A DNA stretch of 64,000 bases from Eledone cirrhosa (Eukaryota; Mollusca; Cephalopoda; Octopoda; Eledonidae), in assembly GCA_964016885.1 (NCBI GenBank), contig OZ024742.1, positions 356,908,066 to 356,972,065 on the forward strand, given 5' to 3'. Numbering within the stretch: position 1 is the first letter of the stretch; each line of letters opens with the position of its first letter. The translations under genes and the position numbers were made by a program. Of this stretch, positions 28,495-42,500 are shown in pieces. A model generated the notes under the pieces. That model searched no databases, was not told the origin of the DNA, and was given only the letters and a program-made list of their open reading frames with translations.

Positions 28495-31400
28495 TTTAGT
28501 TGTGATACTTACATGACTACTTTACAGAGTGGACTGAGTACTTTAAGTTGTGACACCTACATGACCACTTTACAGTGTGGACTGATACTTTTAGTTGTGG
28601 CACTTACATGACTACTTTACAGTGTGGACTGAGTACTTTTAGTTGTGACACCTACATGACCACTTTACAGTGTGGACTGAGTACTTTTAGTTGTGACACT
28701 ACATGATCACTCTATAGTGTGGACTGAGTACTTTTAGTTGTGACACTTACATGACCACTTTATAGTGTGGACTGAGTACTTTTAGCTGTGACACCTACAT
28801 GACCACTTTACAGATTGGACCGAGTAATTTTAGTTGTGACACCTACATGACCACTTTACAGTGTGGACTGAGTACTTTTAATTGTGACCCTTACATGACC
28901 AATTTACAGTGTGGACTAAGTACTTTTAGTTGTGACACATACATTACCAGTTTACAGTGTGGGCTGGGTACTTTTAGTTGTGACACTTACATGGCCACTT
29001 TACAGTGTGGACTGAGTACTTTTATTTGTGACACTTACATGACCACTTTACAGAGTGGACTGAGTACATTTAGTTGTGACACCTACATGACCACTTTACA
29101 GTGTGGAGTGAGTACTTTTAGTTGTGATACTTACATGACCACTTTACAGTGTGGACTAAGTACTTTTAGTTGTGACACTTACATGAGCAGTTTACAGTGT
29201 GGGTTGTGTACTTTTAGTTGTGACAGTACATGACCACTTTACAGTGTGGACTGAGTACTTTTAGTTGTGACACCAACATGACCACTTTACAGTGTGGACT
29301 GAGTACATTTAGTTGTGACACTTACATGACCACTTTACAGTGTGGAGTAAGTACTTTTTGTTGTGACACTTACATGACCACTTTACAGTGTGGACTGAGT
29401 ACTTTTAGTTGTGATACTTACATAACTACTTTACAGAGTGGACTGAGTACTTTAAGTTGTGACACTTACATGACCACTTTACAGTGTGGACTGAGTACTT
29501 TTAGTTGTGGCACTTACATGACTACTTTACAGTGTGGGCTGAGTACTTTTAGTTGTGACACATACATGACCACTTTACAGTGTGGCCTGAGTACTTTTAG
29601 TTGTGACACTACATGACCACTTTACAGTGTGGACTGAGTACTTTTAGTTGTGACACTTCCATGACCACTTTATAGTGTGGACTGAGTACTTTTAGCTGTG
29701 ACACCTACATGACCACTTTACAATGTGGACTGAGTACATTTAGTTGTGACACCTACATGACCACTTTACAGTGTGGAGTGAGTACTTTTAGTTGTGATAC
29801 TTACATGACCACTTTACAGTGTGGACTAAGTACTTTTAGTTGTGACACTTACATGAGCAGTTTACAGTGTGGGTTGTGTAATTTTAGTTGTGACAGTACA
29901 TGACCACTTTACAATGTGGACTGAGTACTTTTAGTTGTGACACGAACATGACCACTTTACAGTGTGGACTGAGTACTTTTAGTTGTGACACTTACATGAC
30001 CACTTTACAGTGTGGACTAAGTACTTTTGTTGTGACACTTACATGACCACTTTACAGTGTGGACTGAGTAATTTTAGTTGTGATACTTACATGACTACTT
30101 TACAGAGTGGACTGAGTACTTTAAGTTGTGACACTTACATGACCACTTTACAGTGTGGACTGAGTACTTTTAGTTGTGGCACTTACATGACTACTTTACA
30201 GTGTGGGCTGAGTACTTTTAGTTGTGACACATACATGACCACTTTACAGTGTGGCCTGAGTACTTTTAGTTGTGACACTACATGACCACTTTACAGTGGG
30301 GACTGAGTACTTTTAGTTGTGACACTACATGACCACTTTACAGTGTGGACTGAGTACTTTTAGTTGTGGCACTTACATGACTACTTTACAGTGTGGACTG
30401 AGTACTTTTAGCTGTGACACCTACATGACCACTTTACAATGTGGACTGAGTATTTTTAGTTGTGGCACCTACATGACCACTTTACAGTGTGGACTGAGTA
30501 CTTTTAGTTGTGACACTTCCATGACCACTTTATAGTGTGGACTGAGTACTTTTAGCTGTGACACCTACATGACCACTTTACAATGTGGACTGAGTACATT
30601 TAGTTGTGACACCTACATGACCACTTTACAGTGTGGAGTGAGTACTTTTAGTTGTGATACTTACATGACCACTTTACAGTGTGGACTAAGTACTTTTAGT
30701 TGTGACACTTACATGACCAGTTTACAGTGTGGGTTGTGTACTTTTAGTTGTGACAGTACATGACCACTTTACAGTGTGGACTGAATACTTTTAGTTGTGA
30801 CACCAACATGACCACTTTACAGTGTGGACTGAGTACATTTAGTTGTGACACTTACATGACCACTTTACAGTGTGGACTAAGTACTTTTTGTTGTGACACT
30901 TACATGACCACTTTACAGTGTGGACTGAGTACTTTTAGTTGTGATACTTACTTTACAGAGTGGATTGAGTACTTTAAGTTGTGACACCTACATGACCACT
31001 TTACAGTGTGGACTGAGTACTTTTAGTTGTGGCACTTACATGACTACTTTACAGTGTGGGCTGAGTACTTTTAGTTGTGACACATACATGACCACTTTAC
31101 AGTGTGGCCTGAGTACTTTTAGTTGTGACACTACATGACCACTTTACAGTGTGGACTGAGTACTTTTAGTTGTGACACTTCCATGACCACTTTATAGTGT
31201 GGACTGAGTACTTTTAGCTGTGACACCTACATGACCACTTTACAATGTGGACTGAGTACATTTAGTTGTGACACCTACATGACCACTTTACAGTGTGGAG
31301 TGAGTACTTTTAGTTGTGATACTTACATGACCACTTTACAGTGTGGACTAAGTACTTTTAGTTGTGACACTTACATGACCAGTTTACAGTGTGGGTTGTG

Positions 31401-34400
31401 TAATTTTAGTTGTGACAGTACATGACCACTTTACAGTGTGGACTGAGTACTTTTAGTTGTGACACGAACATGACCACTTTACAGTGTGGACTGAGTACTT
31501 TTAGTTGTGACACTTACATGACCACTTTACAGTGTGGACTAAGTACTTTTTGTTGTGACACTTACATGACCACTTTACAGTGTGGACTGAGTAATTTTAG
31601 TTGTGATACTTACATGACTACTTTACAGAGTGGACTGAGTACTTTAAGTTGTGACACTTACATGACCACTTTACAGTGTGGACTGAGTACTTTTAGTTGT
31701 GGCACTTACATGACTACTTTACAGTGTGGTCTGAGTACTTTTAGTTGTGACACATACATGACCACTTTACAGTGTGGCCTGAGTACTTTTAGTTGTGACA
31801 CTACATGACCACTTTACAGTGGGGACTGAGTACTTTTAGTTGTGACACTACATGATCACTTTACAGTGTGGACTGAGTGCTTTTAGTTGTGACACATCCA
31901 TGATAACTTTATAGTGTGGACTGAGTACTTTTAGCTGTGACACCTACATGACCACTTTACAATGTGGACTGAGTATTTTTAGTTGTGGCACCTACATGAC
32001 CACTTTACAGTGTGGACTGAGTACTTTTAGTTGTGACACTTCCATGACCACTTTATAGTGTGGACTGAGTACTTTTAGCTGTGACACCTAATGACCACTT
32101 TACAATGTGGACTGAGTACGTTTAGTTGTGACACCTACATGACCACTTTACAGTGTGGAGTGAGTACTTTTAGTTGTGATACTTACATGACCACTTTACA
32201 GTGTGGACTAAGTACTTTTAGTTGTGACACTTACATGACCAGTTTACAGTGTGGGTTGTGTACTTTTAGTTGTGACAGTACATGACCACTTTACAGTGTG
32301 GACTGAATACTTTTAGTTGTGACACCAACATGACCACTTTACAGTGTGGACTGAGTACATTTAGTTGTGACACTTACATGACCACTTTACAGTGTGGACT
32401 AAGTACTTTTTGTTGTGACACTTACATGACCACTTTACAGTGTGGACTGAGTACTTTTAGTTGTGATACTTACATAACTACTTTACAGAGTGGATTGAGT
32501 ACTTTAAGTTGTGACACCTACATGACCACTTTACAGTGTGGACTGAGTACTTTTAGTTGTGGCACTTACATGACTACTTTACAGTGTGGGCTGAGTACTT
32601 TTAGTTGTGACACATACATGACCACTTTACAGTGTGGCCTGAGTACTTTTAGTTGTGACACTACATGACCACTTTACAGTGTGGACTGAGTACTTTTAGT
32701 TGTGATACTTACATGACTACTTTACAGAGTGGACTGAGTACTTTAAGTTGTGACACCTACATGACCACTTTACAGTGTGGACTGATACTTTTAGTTGTGG
32801 CACTTACATGACTACTTTACAGTGTGGACTGAGTACTTTTAGTTGTGACACCTACATGACCACTTTACAGTGTGGACTGAGTACTTTTAGTTGTGACACT
32901 ACATGATCACTCTATAGTGTGGACTGAGTACTTTTAGTTGTGACACTTACATGACCACTTTATAGTGTGGACTGAGTACTTTTAGCTGTGACACCTACAT
33001 GACCACTTTACAGATTGGACCGAGTAATTTTAGTTGTGACACCTACATGACCACTTTACAGTGTGGACTGAGTACTTTTAATTGTGACCCTTACATGACC
33101 AATTTACAGTGTGGACTAAGTACTTTTAGTTGTGACACATACATTACCAGTTTACAGTGTGGGCTGGGTACTTTTAGTTGTGACACTTACATGGCCACTT
33201 TACAGTGTGGACTGAGTACTTTTATTTGTGACACTTACATGACCACTTTACAGAGTGGACTGAGTACATTTAGTTGTGACACCTACATGACCACTTTACA
33301 GTGTGGAGTGAGTACTTTTAGTTGTGATACTTACATGACCACTTTACAGTGTGGACTAAGTACTTTTAGTTGTGACACTTACATGAGCAGTTTACAGTGT
33401 GGGTTGTGTACTTTTAGTTGTGACAGTACATGACCACTTTACAGTGTGGACTGAGTACTTTTAGTTGTGACACCAACATGACCACTTTACAGTGTGGACT
33501 GAGTACATTTAGTTGTGACACTTACATGACCACTTTACAGTGTGGAGTAAGTACTTTTTGTTGTGACACTTACATGACCACTTTACAGTGTGGACTGAGT
33601 ACTTTTAGTTGTGATACTTACATAACTACTTTACAGAGTGGACTGAGTACTTTAAGTTGTGACACTTACATGACCACTTTACAGTGTGGACTGAGTACTT
33701 TTAGTTGTGGCACTTACATGACTACTTTACAGTGTGGGCTGAGTACTTTTAGTTGTGACACATACATGACCACTTTACAGTGTGGCCTGAGTACTTTTAG
33801 TTGTGACACTACATGACCACTTTACAGTGTGGACTGAGTACTTTTAGTTGTGACACTTCCATGACCACTTTATAGTGTGGACTGAGTACTTTTAGCTGTG
33901 ACACCTACATGACCACTTTACAATGTGGACTGAGTACATTTAGTTGTGACACCTACATGACCACTTTACAGTGTGGAGTGAGTACTTTTAGTTGTGATAC
34001 TTACATGACCACTTTACAGTGTGGACTAAGTACTTTTAGTTGTGACACTTACATGAGCAGTTTACAGTGTGGGTTGTGTAATTTTAGTTGTGACAGTACA
34101 TGACCACTTTACAATGTGGACTGAGTACTTTTAGTTGTGACACGAACATGACCACTTTACAGTGTGGACTGAGTACTTTTAGTTGTGACACTTACATGAC
34201 CACTTTACAGTGTGGACTAAGTACTTTTGTTGTGACACTTACATGACCACTTTACAGTGTGGACTGAGTAATTTTAGTTGTGATACTTACATGACTACTT
34301 TACAGAGTGGACTGAGTACTTTAAGTTGTGACACTTACATGACCACTTTACAGTGTGGACTGAGTACTTTTAGTTGTGGCACTTACATGACTACTTTACA

Positions 34401-36903
34401 GTGTGGGCTGAGTACTTTTAGTTGTGACACATACATGACCACTTTACAGTGTGGCCTGAGTACTTTTAGTTGTGACACTACATGACCACTTTACAGTGGG
34501 GACTGAGTACTTTTAGTTGTGACACTACATGACCACTTTACAGTGTGGACTGAGTACTTTTAGTTGTGGCACTTACATGACTACTTTACAGTGTGGACTG
34601 AGTACTTTTAGCTGTGACACCTACATGACCACTTTACAATGTGGACTGAGTATTTTTAGTTGTGGCACCTACATGACCACTTTACAGTGTGGACTGAGTA
34701 CTTTTAGTTGTGACACTTCCATGACCACTTTATAGTGTGGACTGAGTACTTTTAGCTGTGACACCTACATGACCACTTTACAATGTGGACTGAGTACATT
34801 TAGTTGTGACACCTACATGACCACTTTACAGTGTGGAGTGAGTACTTTTAGTTGTGATACTTACATGACCACTTTACAGTGTGGACTAAGTACTTTTAGT
34901 TGTGACACTTACATGACCAGTTTACAGTGTGGGTTGTGTACTTTTAGTTGTGACAGTACATGACCACTTTACAGTGTGGACTGAATACTTTTAGTTGTGA
35001 CACCAACATGACCACTTTACAGTGTGGACTGAGTACATTTAGTTGTGACACTTACATGACCACTTTACAGTGTGGACTAAGTACTTTTTGTTGTGACACT
35101 TACATGACCACTTTACAGTGTGGACTGAGTACTTTTAGTTGTGATACTTACTTTACAGAGTGGATTGAGTACTTTAAGTTGTGACACCTACATGACCACT
35201 TTACAGTGTGGACTGAGTACTTTTAGTTGTGGCACTTACATGACTACTTTACAGTGTGGGCTGAGTACTTTTAGTTGTGACACATACATGACCACTTTAC
35301 AGTGTGGCCTGAGTACTTTTAGTTGTGACACTACATGACCACTTTACAGTGTGGACTGAGTACTTTTAGTTGTGACACTTCCATGACCACTTTATAGTGT
35401 GGACTGAGTACTTTTAGCTGTGACACCTACATGACCACTTTACAATGTGGACTGAGTACATTTAGTTGTGACACCTACATGACCACTTTACAGTGTGGAG
35501 TGAGTACTTTTAGTTGTGATACTTACATGACCACTTTACAGTGTGGACTAAGTACTTTTAGTTGTGACACTTACATGACCAGTTTACAGTGTGGGTTGTG
35601 TAATTTTAGTTGTGACAGTACATGACCACTTTACAGTGTGGACTGAGTACTTTTAGTTGTGACACGAACATGACCACTTTACAGTGTGGACTGAGTACTT
35701 TTAGTTGTTTAGTTGTGACACTTACATGACCACTTTACAGTGTGGACTAAGTACTTTTTGTTGTGACACTTACATGACCACTTTACAGTGTGGACTGAGT
35801 AATTTTAGTTGTGATACTTACATGACTACTTTACAGAGTGGACTGAGTACTTTAAGTTGTGACACTTACATGACCACTTTACAGTGTGGACTGAGTACTT
35901 TTAGTTGTGGCACTTACATGACTACTTTACAGTGTGGTCTGAGTACTTTTAGTTGTGACACATACATGACCACTTTACAGTGTGGCCTGAGTACTTTTAG
36001 TTGTGACACTACATGACCACTTTACAGTGGGGACTGAGTACTTTTAGTTGTGACACTACATGATCACTTTACAGTGTGGACTGAGTGCTTTTAGTTGTGA
36101 CACATCCATGATAACTTTATAGTGTGGACTGAGTACTTTTAGCTGTGACACCTACATGACCACTTTACAATGTGGACTGAGTATTTTTAGTTGTGGCACC
36201 TACATGACCACTTTACAGTGTGGACTGAGTACTTTTAGTTGTGACACTTCCATGACCACTTTATAGTGTGGACTGAGTACTTTTAGCTGTGACACCTAAT
36301 GACCACTTTACAATGTGGACTGAGTACGTTTAGTTGTGACACCTACATGACCACTTTACAGTGTGGAGTGAGTACTTTTAGTTGTGATACTTACATGACC
36401 ACTTTACAGTGTGGACTAAGTACTTTTAGTTGTGACACTTACATGACCAGTTTACAGTGTGGGTTGTGTACTTTTAGTTGTGACAGTACATGACCACTTT
36501 ACAGTGTGGACTGAATACTTTTAGTTGTGACACCAACATGACCACTTTACAGTGTGGACTGAGTACATTTAGTTGTGACACTTACATGACCACTTTACAG
36601 TGTGGACTAAGTACTTTTTGTTGTGACACTTACATGACCACTTTACAGTGTGGACTGAGTACTTTTAGTTGTGATACTTACATAACTACTTTACAGAGTG
36701 GATTGAGTACTTTAAGTTGTGACACCTACATGACCACTTTACAGTGTGGACTGAGTACTTTTAGTTGTGGCACTTACATGACTACTTTACAGTGTGGGCT
36801 GAGTACTTTTAGTTGTGACACATACATGACCACTTTACAGTGTGGCCTGAGTACTTTTAGTTGTGACACTACATGACCACTTTACAGTGTGGACTGAGTA
36901 CTT
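28495..36903. repeat. Array domain B: 4.2-kb tandem duplication
   Basis: 28,495-32,695 and 32,695-36,903 are identical in every line I compared, at an offset of 4,200 bp. An 8-bp duplication (TTTAGTTG) near 35,706 shifts the offset to 4,208. Each copy carries an older internal repeat with a 1,522-bp offset (for example 29,709 to 31,231 and 30,569 to 32,091). Confidence 0.88.
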
Positions 36904-39190
36904 TTAGTTGTGACACTTCCATGACCACTTTATAGTGTAGACTGAGTACTTTTAGCTGTGACACCTACATGACCACTTTACAATGTGGACTGAGTACATT
37001 TAGTTGTGACACCTACATGACCACTTTACAGTGTGAAGTGAGTACTTTTAGTTGTGATACTTACATGACCACTTTACAGTGTGGACTAAGTACTTTTAGT
37101 TGTGACACTTACATGACCAGTTTACAGTGTGGGTTGTGTACTTTTAGTTGTGACAGTACATGACCACTTTACAGTGTGGACTGAGTACTTTTAGTTGTGA
37201 CACTTACATGACCACTTTACAGTGTCGACTAAGTACTTTTTGTTGTGACACTTACATGACCACTTTACAGTGTGGACTGAGTAATTTTAGTTGTGATACT
37301 TACATGACTACTTTATAGAGTGGACTGAGTACTTTAAGTTGTGACACTTACATGACCACTTTACAGTGTGGACTGAGTACTTTTAGTTGTGGCACTTACA
37401 TGACTACTTTACAGTGTGGGCTGAGTACTTTTAGTTGTGACACATACATGACCACTTTACAGTGTGGCCTGAGTACTTTTAGTTGTGACACTACATGACC
37501 ACTTCACAGTGTGGACTGAGTACTTTTAGTTGTGACACTACATGATCACTTTACAGTGTGGACTGAGTGCTTTTAGTTGTGACACTTCCATGATAACTTT
37601 ATAGTGTGGACTGAGTACTTTTAGCTGTGACACCTACATGACCACTTTACAATGTGGACTGAGTATTTTTAGTTGTGGCAACTACATGACCACTTTACAG
37701 TGTGGACTGAGTACTTTTAGTTGTGATCCTTACATGACCACTTTACAGTGTGGACTAAGTACTTTTAGTTGTGACACCTACATGACACTTTACAGTGTGG
37801 ACTGAGTACTTTTAGTTGTGACACCTACATGACCACTTTACAGTGTGGACTGAGTACTTTTAGTTGTGACACCAACATGACCACTTTACAGTGTGGACTG
37901 AGTACATTTAGTTGTGACACTTACATGACCACTTTACAGTGTGGACTAAGTACTTTTTGTTGTGACACTTACATGACCACTTTACAGTGTGGACTGAGTA
38001 CTTTTAGTTGTGATACTTACATAACTACTTTACAGAGTGGATTGAGTACTTTAAGTTGTGACACCTACATGACCACTTTACAGTGTGGACTGAGTACTTT
38101 TAGTTGTGGCACTTACATGACTACTTTACAGTGTGGGCTGAGTACTTTTAGTTGTGACACATACATGACCACTTTACAGTGTGGCCTGAGTACTTTTAGT
38201 TGTGACACTACATGACCACTTTACAGTGTGGACTGAGTACTTTTAGTTGTGACACTTCCATGACCACTTTATAGTGTGGACTGAGTACTTTTAGCTGTGA
38301 CACCTACATTACCACTTTACAATGTGGACTGAGTACATTTAGTTGTGACACCTACATGACCACTTTACAGTGTGAAGTGAGTACTTTTAGTTGTGATACT
38401 TACATGACCACTTTACAGTGTGGACTAAGTACTTTTAGTTGTGACACTTACATGACCAGTTTACAGTGTGGGTTGTGTACTTTTAGTTGTGACAGTACAT
38501 GACCACTTTACAGTGTGGACTGAGTACTTTTAGTTGTGACACTTACATGACCACTTTACAGTGTCGACTAAGTACTTTTTGTTGTGACACTTACATGACC
38601 ACTTTACAGTGTGGACTGAGTAATTTTAGTTGTGATACTTACATGACTACTTTATAGAGTGGACTGAGTACTTTAAGTTGTGACACTTACATGACCACTT
38701 TACAGTGTGGACTGAGTACTTTTAGTTGTGGCACTTACATGACTACTTTACAGTGTGGGCTGAGTACTTTTAGTTGTGACACATACATGACCACTTTACA
38801 GTGTGGCCTGAGTACTTTTAGTTGTGACACTACATGACCACTTCACAGTGTGGACTGAGTACTTTTAGTTGTGACACTACATGATCACTTTACAGTGTGG
38901 ACTGAGTGCTTTTAGTTGTGACACTTCCATGATAACTTTATAGTGTGGACTGAGTACTTTTAGCTGTGACACCTACATGACCACTTTACAATGTGGACTG
39001 AGTATTTTTAGTTGTGGCAACTACATGACCACTTTACAGTGTGGACTGAGTACTTTTAGTTGTGATCCTTACATGACCACTTTACAGTGTGGACTAAGTA
39101 CTTTTAGTTGTGACACCTACATGACACTTTACAGTGTGGACTGAGTACTTTTAGTTGTGACACCTACATGACCACTTTACAGTGTGGACT
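36510..39190. repeat. Array domain C: 1,339-bp tandem duplication
   Basis: The diagnostic GTGTCGACTAAG at 37,222 recurs at 38,561. The GTGAAGTGAG variant and the ATGACACTTTACAG deletion recur with the same 1,339-bp offset. The right end of domain B overlaps its start. Confidence 0.85.
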
Positions 39191-39544
39191 GAGTACTTTT
39201 AGTTGTGATACTTACATGACCACTTTACAGTGTGGTCTAAGTACTTTTAGTTGTGACACTTACATGACCACTTTACAGTGTGGACTGAGAACTTTTAGTT
39301 GTGACACTTACATGACCACTTTATAGTGTGGATTAAGTACATTTAGTTGTGACACTTACATGACCACTTTACAGTGTGGACTGAGTACTTTTAGTTGTAA
39401 CACTTACATGACCAGTTTACAGTGTCCAACTTGCAGTGTGGACTGAGTACCTTTACTTGTGACACCTACATGACCTCTTTACAGTGTGGACTGAGTACTT
39501 TTAGTTGTGATACTTACATGACCACTTTACAGAGTGGACTGAGT

Positions 39545-42500
39545 ACTTTTATTTGTGACAACTACATGACCACTTTACAGTGTGGACTGAATACTTTTAG
39601 TTGTGTCACTAACGTGACCACTTTATAGTGTGGACTGAGTACTTTTAGTTGTGACACATACATGACCACTTTACAGTGTGGACTGAGTACTTTTAGTTGT
39701 GACACTTACATGACCACTTTACAGTGTGGACTAATTACATTTAGTTGTGACTCCTACATGACCACTTTACAGTGTAGACTGAGTACTTTTACTTGTGACA
39801 CTTACATAACCACTTTACAGTGTGGACTAAGTATTTTAGTTGTGACACTTACGTGACCACTTTACAGTGTGGAGTGAGTAATTTTAGTTGTGACACTTAC
39901 ATGACCACTTTAGAGTGTGGACTGAATACTTTTAGTTGTGATAACTACATGACCACTTTACAGTGTGGACAGGGTACTTTTAGTTGTGACACATACATGA
40001 CCACTTTACAGTGTGGACTGAATACTTTTAGTTGTGATACCTACATGACCGCTTTACAGTGTGGGCTCAGTACTTTTAGTTGTGACACTTACATGACCAG
40101 TTTACAGTGTGGACTGAGTACTTATAGTTGTGAAACTTACATGACCACTTTACAGTGTGGACTAAGTACTTTTAGTTGTGACACTTACATGACCACTTTA
40201 CAGGGTAGACTGAGTACTTTTAGTTGTGACACTTACGTGACCACTTTACAGTGTGGACTGAGTACATTTAGTTGTGACAGTTACATGACCACTTTACAGT
40301 GTGGACTGAGTACTTTACGTTGTGACACCTACATGACCACTTTACAGTGTGGACTAAGTACTTTTAGTTGTGACACTTACATGACAACTTTACAGTGTGG
40401 ACTGAGTACTTTTAGTTGTGACACCTACATGACCACTTTACAGTGTGGACTAAGTACTTTTAGTTGTGACACTTACATGACCATTTACAGTGTGGACTGA
40501 GTACTTTTAGATGTGACACCTACATGACCACTTTACAGTGTGGACTGAGTACTTTTAGATGTGACACCTACATGACCACTTTACAGTGTGGACTGAGTAC
40601 TTTTAGTTGTGATACTTACATGACCACTTTACAGTGTGGACAAAGTAATTTTAGTTGTGACACTTACATGACCAGTTTACAGTGTGGGCTGGGTACTTTT
40701 AGTTGTGACACCTACATGATCACTTTACAGTGTGGACTGAGTACTTTTAGTTCTGACACTTACATGACCACGTTACAGTGTGGCCTGAGTACTTTTAGTT
40801 GTGACACTTACGTGACCTCTTTACAGTGTGGACTGAGTACTTTTATTTGTGACACTTCCATGAACACTTTACAGTGTGGACTAAGTACTTTTAGTTGTGA
40901 CACTTATATGACCACTTTACGGTGTGGACTGAGTACTTTTAGTTGTGACACCTACATGACAACTTTACAGTGTGGACTGAGTACTTTTAGTTGTGATACC
41001 TACATGACCACTTTACAGTGTGGACTGAGTACATTTAGTTGTGACATATACATGACAACTTTACAGTGTGGACTGAGTACTTTTAGTTGTGACACCTACA
41101 TGACCACTTTATAGTCTGGACTAAGTACATTTAGTTGTGACACTTACATGAACACTTTACAGTGTGGACTGAGTACTTTTAGTTGTGAGACTTACATGAC
41201 CACTTTACAGTGTGGACTGAGTACATTTAGTTGTGACACTTACATGATCAGTTTACAGTGTGGACTAAGTACTTTTAGTTGTGAGACCTACATGACCACT
41301 TTCCAGTGTGGAGTGAGTACTTTTAGTTGTGACATCTACATGACCACTTTGCAGTGTGGACTGAGAACTTTTACTTGTGACACTTACATGACCACTTTAC
41401 AGTGTGGAGAGTACTTTTAGTTGTGACACCTACATGACCACTTTACAGAGTTGACTGAGTACTTTTAGTTGTGACACCTACATGATCACTTTACAGTTTG
41501 GTCTGAGTACCTTAATTGTGACGCTTACATGACCACTTTATAGTGTGGACTGAGTACTTTTAATTGTGACACCTATATGATCATTATACAATGTGGACTG
41601 AGTAATTTTAGTTGTGAAACTTACATGACCACTTTACAGTGTGAACTGAGTACTTTTAGCTGTGACACTTACATGACCACTTTACAGTGTGGGCTGAGTA
41701 CTTTTAGTTGTGACAACTACATGACCACTTTACAGTGTGGACTGAATACTTTTAGTTGTGTCACTAACGTGACCACTTTATAGTGTGGACTGAGTACTTT
41801 TAGTTGTGACACATACATGACCACTTTACAGTGTGGACTGAGTACTTTTAGTTGTGACACTTACATGACCACTTTACAGTGTGGACTAATTACATTTAGT
41901 TGTGACTCCTACATGACCACTTTACAGTGTAGACTGAGTACTTTTACTTGTGACACTTACATAACCACTTTACAGTGTGGACTAAGTATTTTAGTTGTGA
42001 CACTTACGTGACCACTTTACAGTGTGGAGTGAGTAATTTTAGTTGTGACACTTACATGACCACTTTAGAGTGTGGACTGAATACTTTTAGTTGTGATAAC
42101 TACATGACCACTTTACAGTGTGGACAGGGTACTTTTAGTTGTGACACCTACATGACCACTTTACAGTGTGGACTGAATACTTTTAGTTGTGATACCTACA
42201 TGACCGCTTTACAGTGTGGGCTCAGTACTTTTAGTTGTGACACTTACATGACCAGTTTACAGTGTGGACTGAGTACTTATAGTTGTGAAACTTACATGAC
42301 CACTTTACAGTGTGGACTAAGTACTTTTAGTTGTGACACTTACATGACCACTTTACAGGGTAGACTGAGTACTTTTAGTTGTGACACTTACGTGACCACT
42401 TTACAGTGTGGACTGAGTACATTTAGTTGTGACAGTTACATGACCACTTTACAGTGTGGACTGAGTACTTTACGTTGTGACACCTACATGACCACTTTAC

